DNA of 64,000 nt from Amia ocellicauda (lineage: Eukaryota > Chordata > Actinopteri > Amiiformes > Amiidae). The stretch spans positions 5,549,920-5,613,919 of the forward strand of contig NC_089851.1 of NCBI RefSeq assembly GCF_036373705.1, written 5' to 3'. Positions 38,840 through 48,460 of this stretch are shown piece after piece. The translations under genes were made by a program, and so were the position numbers. Position 1 is the stretch's first letter, and each line of letters starts with the position of its first letter. Below the pieces are notes generated by a model that ran no database searches, was not told the origin of the DNA, and saw only the letters and a list, made by a program, of their open reading frames with translations.

Positions 38840-39260
38840 ACCCTCACAAAGACAAGTTTGCATAATACACAAACAACTTTACCACCTTAATCTCAAAATC
38901 AAAATCTAATACTTACTCTTACCCAAAATTGAATCCTTTACTAACCCTAATCTTCCCAAATTGTTATATTACCAATTATCTTAACCCAAACCCCAGTCTA
39001 ATGACTTCAACTAAACCCAAGCTGGACCTGTGCCAAAACCATCATTAAAACATAACCTATACTACTTGAAGTCTAAGATGGGAACCAAAAACTAACCCAA
39101 CCCAAACATAAACCCTAGGATCAGTGCTATTTAATCCTAAACTTAACTGTTATCCAAATGTTGTATTACTAGGCTGAAAATACACTGACACAACCCAAAT
39201 GTAACTAACAGCAGCCACAACCCAACAGCATAATCAAATCAATCCGGCCACTGATCCTGC
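38840..39260. repeat. G-poor ACCCTAA-like low-complexity tract
   Basis: The plus strand is strikingly poor in G for about 400 bases and scattered with TAACCC, AACCCTA, AACCCAAAC and CCTAAAC words. It looks like a decayed telomere-like or CCCTAA-type satellite, common as dispersed low complexity in fish genomes. No open frame or transposon ends are seen. Confidence 0.5.
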
Positions 39261-39407
39261 CATATTCAAGCATCATCACTGACCACAAATTTAAAGTAAC
39301 ATTAATACAGTCTGAAAGCAGCGCCAGTTCTAACCCTGTCCACAATGCACATCTTTTGATCACACTCAGTCATGAATATATGTAAAGAACAGGTCACAAA
39401 CCTTTCA

Positions 39408-39790
39408 GTATTTAAGAAGACTGAGGGACCTGAACCTTTTCACCCTGGAACAGAGGAGACTACGTGGGGACTTGATCCAAGTCTTCAAAATCATGAAAGG
39501 CATTGACCACATCAAACCAGAGGAGCTTTTCCAGATCAGCAGGGACACACACACCCGGGGACACACATGGAAATTGGGCTTCAAGGCATTCAAGACAGAA
39601 AACAGGAGACACTTCTTCACACAGAGAGGTGTCACAATCTGAACAAACTCCCCAGCGATGTGGCTGAAGAGACAATTTGGGAACATTCAAAAACAGACCG
39701 GATAGGCTCCTTGATCACTTAGTTATTAATTGACACCAAACGAGCACGAAGGGGGTGAATGGCCTCCTCTCGATTGTAAACTTTCTTTCC
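39408..39790 (+). repeat. LINE 3' end (CR1/Rex-like), 5'-truncated
   Basis: The frame RRLRDLNLFTLEQRRLRGDL continues through [20 protein letters not shown] and [18 protein letters not shown] to a stop, then the family 3' tail (CGAGCACGAAGGGGGTGAAT, GGCCTCCTCTCGAT). This is the C-terminal end of the reverse-transcriptase protein. The upstream part is missing, as is usual for truncated LINE insertions. It is the same family as 4135, 14030 and 22366. Confidence 0.82.
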
Positions 39791-40177
39791 AACATCATCT
39801 TCCTAGTCTGTCACTTTTTTAACTCGTGAAATGCATGACTGAATCCAGAGAAAGTTTTATTACTCCTGGTGTCACCCTGGTCAGGACTGTTTCTTGCCTT
39901 TTGGGGGCCCTAAGCAGGATTTGATTTGGATGTCCCCCCCTCACTTTTTTTTCCTGATCCCATTTTTCCCAATGACATAGGTTTAGTGCTTTGCACATTT
40001 TTGCCCCAGGCTCATCAGCAGCACGTCATGTGTCGTCTGAAGTCTGTCAGTCAACAAAGGTCCTGACTGATATTTATTACACACTTTGCCTCCTCATAGT
40101 TTACTAAAACAATACAACAATATGTTGCAAAATCATGAATATAAAAGTAGGGTTTTGATCAATACACAGATCAGTAG

Positions 40178-40360
40178 CTAGTGGTTTTCAAACTGGTCCT
40201 GGAGTACCCCTTGCCCTGCTGGTTTTTGTTCCAACTGAGGTCTTAATTACTTATTTGATTGGTATATTGCTTTGATAGGTCAATTAAGCAATTTAGACCT
40301 CAGTTGGAACAAAAACCAGCAGGGTAGGGGCTACTTCATGACCGGTTTGAAAACCACTGG
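40178..40360. mobile_element. Palindromic hAT-like MITE
   Basis: A 183-base inverted repeat: the left arm begins CTAGTGGTTTTCAAACTGGT and the right arm is its near complement ending AAACCACTGG. The arms also share GCTGGTTTTTGTTCCAACTG and leave only a short central loop. The ends resemble the CAGTGGTTCTCAAA type of hAT elements. There is no coding capacity. I could not make out a clean 8-base target duplication. Transcribed, it would fold into a long hairpin. Confidence 0.75.
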
Positions 40361-41318
40361 CTCAGATAAAAATGTACACCCACTTAAGAAACATGACACA
40401 AACCAATGATACATTCAATCCGTATAATATTCATTATTCCCTATCAGTGGGGTTGCAATTTAAACACACAAGTCTTCCGAAGAAAGCCGGGCCGATATTG
40501 TGTTTTAATTGCATTTAATGCTGAGAAGCAGCTCCATGTAAAGTCCAGTTTACCAAAAGCTTCGTCTTATTCTGGACTTTTGCGGTTTGCTTGGACCTCC
40601 CACGTCGCTCAATTTACTATAACAGCGCATAATAATATCGTGTTTAGGAGGACGAACAATTGTTTTAGTTATTTTAGAGTATGTTTAATATTATAAAAAA
40701 AATCATCATATTAATCTACACTTTTTTTAAATCTGTACCTAGCTCGATCCTCCCTCGACACTCTGCCAATCACTGATGCTGCAGAACTAGACTGCAGTGT
40801 TGCAGCACAGAAACGCGCAACATTGACAAGCCTCTTGCAGATCCTATTTAAGGTCAAACTCGCTACAGATGCGCAGCCACATGTTTTAATGAAACGCTCT
40901 TTGGTGGCCGGTGAGGTGAACTTGGACTGTCCACATAAAATAACGAGAAAACTAAACATACAGACATTTAGCTACACATTCAATGTCATCGTCATTAAAA
41001 CAGTCAGTATGCAAGCAGGCTCTGTACAGTGATACAAACGAAGCATAATCACATAATATTACAATACCTTTCTCTTGTGCTTGTATTTCCTTCAGTTTAT
41101 TGGTAAGCTGGGATTTCTTGGTCTTCTCTCCGCCAATCCTTTTTTTTTTCCTACTACACCTAACACATACCAAAACCAGATTTGTGACGGGTTTCTAGAG
41201 CATTACTTGTGTTTGATTGCATGATCAAACATAAAATCCAATCTGAAAACTGATCACTGTGATCAATTATAGAAAATTGAAAATATATTCAATTTATTAA
41301 TAATTCGTTTTTACTAGG

Positions 41319-41334
41319 GTGCCCCCTAGCGGCC
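41319..41334 (-). promoter_or_regulatory. Candidate CTCF binding site
   Basis: On the minus strand the core is CCGCTAGGGGGCA, which fits the CTCF consensus closely. It lies between the two elastase genes, about 650 bp before the start codon of the second. Binding is inferred from the motif only. Confidence 0.5.
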
Positions 41335-41777
41335 GGGGCCGTAAGCAGCCACTTATGTCTCTTACGCCTAGAAATGGCTGAAAGTATGTCATTTTCACTG
41401 TTAGCTCACTGAAAGAGATGTGTTAAACACTGAATTCTGGTTAAACCCTTCCTGTGAGCAGCTTAGTTCACTTCAGAGTAAGTGATTAGAAAGCAGAGTG
41501 TGTGAGAAATGTAATGATGTTTTTGTTTTGTCTAAACTGTCATCTGGGAATCCGACAGCTGCTTTTGAACAGTTGCTGGACTGATTTTTAAAATATGAGG
41601 ACCATGAAGCGAAGGACCTTACATATCAGCTAAGGTGATATTCAGACAGTCCTTTAATCTCTAAAGTATTTCACCTTTACCTTCATAGAATATGATCTCC
41701 ACATGAAAAAGCAACAGTTTTCTTGAACTATCAACCCCTTGACTTATTTCACATCTAATTAAAATAATGTTGACAAC

Positions 41778-41795
41778 TGGAAAATCGAACAGCTG
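41778..41795 (-). promoter_or_regulatory. PTF1-like element upstream of the second elastase
   Basis: On the minus strand an E-box CAGCTG, a five-base spacer and TTTTCCA match the bipartite arrangement (E-box plus TC-box) of the pancreatic acinar factor PTF1, with one or two departures from consensus. It lies about 150 bp upstream of the TATA box, a typical position for acinar enzyme genes. Confidence 0.35.
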
Positions 41796-41938
41796 GGAAA
41801 ATCTCACCTTCTCTCTTATCTTGAGGTATTTAAAGAAATAAAAAGGTTCTGTTCTGTTCTATGTTGGCTGAGACCCCAGTCAAGGTCATGTTTGGTGAAG
41901 TTACCCAAATGGCATTTTGTCAAAAATGAGGAGAGACT

Positions 41939-41945
41939 TATAAAA
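41939..41945 (+). promoter_or_regulatory. TATA box of the second elastase gene
   Basis: TATAAAA lies 41 bp before the ATG at 41986, mirroring the spacing of the first elastase gene. Confidence 0.75.
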
Positions 41946-41985
41946 TGGAAGCTGCCCCTGGCGCCTGGCTCTCAGTGCTTTCAAA

Positions 41986-44939
41986 ATGTGGCGCCTGTTC
42001 GTTCTGCTCCTCGTTGGTAAGTCATCTGAGAAAACATTTCCTCTACAGTAAATGAGATGCTTTAAAATATTATTGTGGATTTGCTGTACCTGTAGATAGG
42101 TGTGTGTGTGTGGGGGGGGGGGGGTCTAGTTTATCAGGGTAGAAGAGAGACTTTACAAAACTAAACAAAAGTAAAAAGTGTATTTGCTCCTCTGTGACAA
42201 CTCTGCAATACCCTTTAGGTTCTGCGACAGCAGGTCCAGCTGAGAGAGACTTCACTATCATCAACAAACCCAAGGTGGTAGGAGGGGTAGAAGCCAAGCC
42301 GAACAGCTGGCCCTGGCAGGTAACTGCAGCGTTTCCATTTGGAGAGATCATTGTGTTCATTGCTTATTCTTCCTCTGTACTGTTGAATACCTTTGTGAGA
42401 AAGTCACTTACAAACACACCATGCTGGCACATTGATCGTGTTTCCTCCTGTGTGGGACGCCTCAGGGAAACGAAACACATATACAGACTGAATGCAGAGT
42501 AAATGACAACTGTGGCATACATTACTTGAGCGATGTCAGATGAATATGCTATAATTCATAATCAGATGTATTTGTTTCCCCTTTAGATCTCCCTGCAGTA
42601 CACCTACGTTAATGCCGGGGGCTGGGGCGTTGTGTGTGGGGGCACCCTGATTACACCCAACTGGGTCATGACTGCGGCTCACTGTGTCGATTTGTAAGTT
42701 GGAACAAATGGAAATAGAAGTCTTATTAAATTTAAGAAGGGGACCCACCTTCCCTCAGCCCTTCGCACTGCGCCAGAACCAGTTCAACATGATTACAATC
42801 AGAGTTTTATTCACATTGTGAGGATTGTTTGTTATTTTTTATTTCTGTACTAATAAATGTTGGCTGTATTTTCCAGTGACGATGGCTCCATCTACCGTGT
42901 GGCTCTGGGGGAGCACAATCTGTTTGTGTACGAAGGGACTGAGTTTTACAGGGATGTTGTTAGGATCATCATACACGAGGAATGGACCGGTTCTCTGGCT
43001 AAAGGGTGAGCATCAACCCCGAATACATTCTCCATTGTGTTCGCACTATTATTAGATGTCGCTTAATTCTGATCTGAATTGAATTTTACTGACAACATAC
43101 TTACAACATATGATAATATTCACTTGTTATTGTACAGTACATGATATCCAAGCTATGCATGAGTCACAAAAGTTTGCAATCTGTGGACACACCGTGTAAA
43201 GAATATATTTAAACCAAAAAGCTGATTACAAGCAGAAAAGGCCACAACATCAATAGATGCAATTATTTCACTTCACTTATTCTCCTTGGCAGTTTCAATT
43301 GTTGCATAACTGTAAACCACCCACTATTGTTTTTACCTTCAATTCTTTATGTTTGAGTTTGTGTACTTTTTTTACATTAACTGTATTGTCTTGTGAAAGT
43401 TCTGGTTATTGTAAAACCTTATTCTCTTGCTCACGTGTGATATAAAACCTTACCACAGCCAGTTTCTTATTGAAGTCATGTCTAATGGCTTAAGTTTGCC
43501 AACAAAGTCATTGACACACAATGCCAGCTCAGTCCATGTAAACTGCACTGCTCTGCCGGTACAGGTTCGACATCGCCCTGCTTCGCCTGGCCCAGCCTGT
43601 CTATGACAGTGCCACCGTGCAGGCGGCCGCCCTGCCTCCCGCTGGTGCCATCCTCCCCAGCGGATTTCCGTGTTACATCACCGGCTGGGGCTTGACTGAG
43701 GGTAGGACCATTGCACATACACGAGGGTGCAATCCTCTGCCAGACTCTTTAACCGCCACAATAATTCAGTATATTTCTTGCATGCAGGAAAAGGAATGGC
43801 GAACAACATATAACAGAAACACAAGGTTTAAGGGTGGGGTGCCATGTCTACGACCAAAGTCTGTGACTGTAATTGAGACAAATGAACAGGCAGTGAAAGC
43901 CAAGTGAAGCTCGGCACGTTGTGACAGCGCTCTTCCATCCATGTCCTCCACAGACAGAGGCGACCCGTCTCCCGTCCTCCTGCAGGCTCTCCTCCCCGTC
44001 GTTGACATCCCCACCTGTGCCACCAACGAATACTGGGACTACTACGCCCAGGAGAACATGATTTGCGCGGGAGGAGATGGGATGCTGGCTGGATGCAATG
44101 TAACGGCTTACAAACAAGTCATTTTACTGACACCTCTTTACTTGACCTCTCTGTGTTGTTTATATAAAAGAGGACAACACTGTGCACTGATTTAATCCAT
44201 GTTTTGTCGTTCAGTTAACCCTCTAGCTTTCCCCCCGCAGGGCGACTCTGGTGGGCCCCTGAGCTGTCAGGTGAACGGAGTCTGGCAGGTCCATGGCATC
44301 GTTAGCTTCGGCCCATACATCTGTAACATCTACAAGAAGCCAACCGTCTTCACTCGAGTTTCAGATTACATCAGTTGGATGAAGAATGTAAGTCTTGTCT
44401 GTTTAATTGCTTTTTAGTGTTTTCAGATATCACTTTTAAGAAACAAATTTTTAAAATAGTCTCTTTTACAAGGTTGTCCTGACATTGCTTTATACCAGGC
44501 AAATTGAGCCTAAATGGGTCTGGATATGTATTATTGTTGATGATTAAATGATATGTACTTATCCTTATTGCACAAAATAAGTCACTAATTATGTATTTTC
44601 TGTTTTCAATGTTAGTCTAAACATCAACCAGCTTTGGCAAAGAAAATAAGAAAGATTACAAGCACATTTTAAGTATTCAATTGTTACATAACTTTAATTT
44701 ACAGTTATTCTAAAGTAAATAGTTTTAGATTATAAATAATTCTGATAAATGTTCAGTTGAAAGCCGGATCCTGATACAGGATATTGTGTCTCAGACACCA
44801 TGAAAAGCACTACTCATGAGATTAAAACACTAGACAGTTGTTGTTTTTTGCAGTGTTGTGCAGTACTTTTGTATCATGACCTGATCTTTATCACAATTTC
44901 TTCCTTCCGCAGACAATGAACCTTAATGGAGGCGCTTAA
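41986..44939 (+). CDS. Chymotrypsin-like elastase (CELA1-like) precursor, copy 2
   Basis: Secreted S1-family digestive protease, tandem paralogue of the gene at 34150. Exons: 41986-42016, 42219-42319, 42587-42693, 42877-43005, 43565-43701, 43954-44099, 44241-44387, 44913-44939; 274 aa. Exons 4, 5 and 6 have exactly the lengths of copy 1 (129, 137, 146 bp), and the phases are identical. Signal peptide [16 protein letters not shown], propeptide, then activation at K29/V30 (NKPK-VVGG), a Lys rather than Arg site. Catalytic residues are His76 (MTAAHC), Asp125 (FDIALL) and Ser220 (GDSGGP). S1-pocket equivalents of 189/216/226 are Ala214, Gly241 and Thr252, shared with copy 1. The surface loops differ clearly from copy 1, so the duplication is not recent. 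AATAAA lies at 44983. Confidence 0.93.
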
Positions 44940-44982
44940 TTGTTTTTGTTTATTTTCCTGTGATGTGAAAAGGAAATTATGG

Positions 44983-44988
44983 AATAAA
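44983..44988 (+). terminator. Polyadenylation signal of the second elastase
   Basis: AATAAA lies 43 bp after the stop codon at 44939, the spacing expected for a short acinar mRNA tail. Confidence 0.7.
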
Positions 44989-45118
44989 ACATTCTTAAAA
45001 CCTGCCTGTTTTTAATCAAATGAACAGAGGATTGTGTGTATGTATCTGTGAATAGGTGTGCGTGTGTCAGAACAGAAAACTTGTCCCTTGCATTTATTGC
45101 TAATCCAATTGTCCAGTA

Positions 45119-45133
45119 ACCAGCAGAGGGAGA
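45119..45133 (+). promoter_or_regulatory. Candidate CTCF binding site
   Basis: ACCAGCAGAGGGAGA fits the CTCF core with one departure near its end. It lies about 180 bp past the end of the second elastase and is oriented opposite to the site at 41319. Confidence 0.4.
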
Positions 45134-45209
45134 TGTTGTCCCACGTAAAACCCTGCAGTTTGTTTTATCATATGAGGCAAAATAATCAATGCAATTTAGT
45201 TTTGGCAAA

Positions 45210-47160
45210 AATAAACCACGTCTTTAGTCTGACGGTCCTGTGTGCAACTGAAGAATGAAAGTTTTGTTCTTGAATGTCCTGCTTTGAGTCGTGTCCTCAG
45301 TGTCCAGAGGTCATTAAAACTAGGAGACAGATGACCTTCAGCCCTCCTTTAGAAACTACTAGCCCAAGCAAACTGGAGGAAACAACACTTTATCATGTTT
45401 ATAGGGATTGTTTTTTGAGCTGGCTGAGCTTCAGTCCCACAATAACAGGTCATCAATTAAAGACTGTTTTATTCTTCGGGAATCCATTCTCACTGACTTT
45501 TTACAGTATGAGAACATTAGTGCTATGCTATGCTATGCTAATTTAACAGCTCCTTGTTACGCTGATGTTCCCAATTTAAAAACTAATAAATAACTCTGAG
45601 TATAGACACTCCAAAGCCATAGAGGTATAAACACAGAAGAGACGGCCCGGTGCACAGCTGGACACAGGCTCAGCTTGTGTCTGTGGAACAAGACAGGGAG
45701 ACGACACAAGAAGAAAGCTTGCGGCATGTTGTGCTCTGAGACAAGGACTTCTAGATATTGTTGCATTTTAGGATTCACCGCTGACAAAAACAACAATTAA
45801 TGAGAGGCAAGTGCGAGTCGGGTCAGTACAACAGGTTTTAGGCACAGGGTTAACTGTCAACCCTGTAAACTACAACAATTCCCCTTAATAACCAGATCCC
45901 CTAGCGATCTGCCCTGCCCCCAACACGACGCAGTGACAGACACACACAGCAGCCCCTCCACCCCACACAACAGACCCAGATCACTGTCACACAGCAGCAC
46001 TGCAGACACAAAGGGAAACGGGCGCCCTTGACGCGTTAGACAGCTGTGAAAACATCCTGTCACTGTCAGACAAGTGCACTAATTGCATAAATTGAAATTA
46101 TCTGTGAATAATTCCAAAAAATGCTTTCCACTTTTCCAGCCTCACATTCTAATTGATTAAATACATCCAAACTTACGCAGGAATAAAATATTACACTGTC
46201 AAGTCTTTCCCTCATTTAAAAAAGCTTCAGAAATGATGCTCCTTCAGTCTGGCTTCATTACCTGTGCCCCGAGGCCCTGTGATCAGTCTGGTCTTTGAGA
46301 CATCGATACACGGTTATATTTGTGAAGATTGGAACTGAATGCAGTATTCCAGATGTTACCACACAGCTGTTGGGAAAAAGAAGCGGAACAAAAGCACTAA
46401 AGCACAAGGACGGATGCATCTGATGCGAGGATAGAATCGATAAATCAGTAATTGGACATTTGAAAGTCAGGTTGATGTTATACTGTTGTCAATCAAGGCC
46501 AAAATAAACAAAAAATATGATATCCTCCTCTTGAATGCAAATATAGAAGAATTACAAAAAATACCTTTCAGTACTAAGTGGAAACCATAAATTAATGAAT
46601 CCGGTCACAGCAACTTGTATTTACAGTCTTCAATTTAAGGTCAAATGTTCAGCCTGTCAAATGTGTGATAGATTATATATTATAAATCACTGGCTGGCTG
46701 TCACTAGTTAAGGGCACCGTAAAGCCCTTAAGGGCAAAGGGAAGAAAAGCCCAAAGTGAAGTCTCCTTTGCTAATCACAAAAGGGGGCATTTGTGACTCC
46801 ATGACTCATTTCTCTCCGGCAGCATCGCCGCTCTTCGGAAAGTTTAAGCTCATGTTGTATTGCCATGGAAACCGCAGTTCTCTGCCTCCGGACCCCCTCT
46901 CAAACCGCCAGGGTGCCGTGCCAGAATCTCTCTGCAGCGGCTCGGTTTGGGAAGTAGATCAGTCTGCAGTCAGGATACAATGAATTATTTGGAAGAGAAG
47001 AGCATAATAAAAACAGTATGGGTTTTTCATTCCGGCTTGGTAAATACTGTGTTTACGGATCAACCCTCAATAGCGCTTGTTGGATGTCCTGGCTGGCTGT
47101 TGTGTGTTTCTCTGGCAAAGTAATCCCAGATTTGCTACAGAGAACTTTGCAGAATTATAC
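45210..47160. other. Intergenic region, no gene recognised
   Basis: This holds a short GCTAT tandem at about 45521-45540 and an RFX-like motif at 46859. Otherwise I see no coding region, RNA gene or named repeat. Confidence 0.55.
46859..46873. promoter_or_regulatory. Near-perfect RFX X-box motif
   Basis: ATTGCCATGGAAACC matches the palindromic RFX motif (GTTGCCATGGMAAC) at all but the first base. It lies in a comparatively GC-rich patch (46800-46970) of an otherwise AT-rich intergenic region, so it may mark an enhancer. Target unknown. Confidence 0.4.
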
Positions 47161-47162
47161 TA

Positions 47163-47242
<80 letters not shown>

Positions 47243-47245
47243 TTA
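47161..47245. repeat. (ATT)n and (ATTT)n tail repeats of the L2 LINE
   Basis: A TTA run is followed by a TTTA run, together about 80 bases, directly at the 3' end of the minus-strand L2 element. They read as the AATAAT/AAAT tail from which this family primes. Confidence 0.85.
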
Positions 47246-48460
47246 GCAGATGCCCTTATCCAGGGCAACTTACAAAATATAAGCACAATACAAAGTGCAA
47301 AAATACAGTGCAGTTCAGTGTATAAAACATTACAAATTCCAATTTAAATAATACAGTGCAATTCAAAGCATAATACATTGTACAAATTCCAATTGACACA
47401 AATGTATACAATATATGAGGTCTTACATCCTGGATTGTAAAAGCCGAGTGCAGACAAGATGTTAGGTCCCAGTCAAGGGCAAAGGGAAGTGGGAGCATAG
47501 GGGAAATCAAAATAACAGTACGAGTACTAGTAATACAAGGCAAGTAGTATGATAAAACAATGTAAAGTGCTATTTTACAGGAGAGTAAAGGACTAAATTA
47601 CAAGTACTGTCTGAAAAGATGTGTCTTGAGTAAGTGCTGGAAGGAGGTCAAGGACTTCAGTGGGAAGGTCGTTCCACCATTTAGGGGCCATGAATGAGAA
47701 GGAGCGGCTCTGGAGGAAGGGGAGTGCAGAGGAGGCAGAGTTAGTCTTCTGCCACTGGAAGAGCGCAGTGGTCTGGAGGGGATGTATGGAGAGAGTAGCG
47801 TGTGTGAATCGGGGCAGAGAGAATACCAGACGAGCCGCAGAGTTCTGGATGAGCTGGAGCGGTGGGTAGTAGATGCAGGCAGGCCGGCCAGGAGGGAGTT
47901 GCAGTAGTCCAGGCGGGAGAGGATCAGTGACTGGACGAGCAGCTGAGTCGAGTAGTCAGTGAGGAAGGGACGGATTTGGCGTATGTAGCTCAGGAAGAAT
48001 CTGCAGGTCCGTGTCAGCGTGGTGTAGGAGAGCGCAGGATCGAGGGTGACTCCTAGATTTTTAGTGGAAGGAGAAGGAGAGAGTGTCATAGATTCCAAGG
48101 GGATTGAGATGGAGAGATCAGCAGAAGGTGAGGAAGAGGGGGGGAAGAGGAGATCCAATTTGGAGAGGGTGAGCTTGAGGTGGTGCGAGTGCATCCAGGT
48201 GGCGATAGCAGACAAGCAGGAAGAATTGTGAGAGGGGATGAGGGGGTCAGAGAAGGGAAAAGACAGGAAGATCTGGGCATCATCTGTGTAAAAATGGTAA
48301 TAGAAACTATGGGATGCAATGAGGGGGCCCAGGGAGTGAGTGTAGAGAGAGAACAGGAGCGGGCCCAGGACGGAGCCTTGGGGAACGCCTGTGAGGAGAG
48401 GTTGGGGGGTAGATGAGGAACCTCGCCATGTCACTTGGTAGGTCCGGTCACTATACTAGT
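47246..48460 (-). mobile_element. L2-like LINE, 5'-truncated
   Basis: The minus strand carries the second half of an L2-type reverse transcriptase (47598-48434) followed by a 3' untranslated part that ends with the family signature GTAAGTTGCCCTGGATAAGG at about 47255-47275 and a microsatellite tail. The 5' half is missing, which is typical of incomplete reverse transcription. Confidence 0.85.
47598..48434 (-). CDS. L2 LINE reverse transcriptase, C-terminal half (ORF still open)
   Basis: The 278-aa open frame includes [20 protein letters not shown], the catalytic box FYTDDAQIF (the two Asp kept), [33 protein letters not shown] and [14 protein letters not shown], all classic L2/CR1-group motifs. 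It ends with the usual short tail KTHLFRQYL. The palm domain is incomplete at its start because the insertion is truncated, so it is not an active enzyme. The long intact frame suggests a young insertion. There is no host function to infer. Confidence 0.85.
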   Translation of the reverse strand: MTWRGSSSTPQPLLTGVPQGSVLGPLLFSLYTHSLGPLIASHSFYYHFYTDDAQIFLSFPFSDPLIPSHNSSCLSAIATWMHSHHLKLTLSKLDLLFPPSSSPSADLSISIPLESMTLSPSPSTKNLGVTLDPALSYTTLTRTCRFFLSYIRQIRPFLTDYSTQLLVQSLILSRLDYCNSLLAGLPASTTHRSSSSRTLRLVWYSLCPDSHTLLSPYIPSRPLRSSSGRRLTLPPLHSPSSRAAPSHSWPLNGGTTFPLKSLTSFQHLLKTHLFRQYL

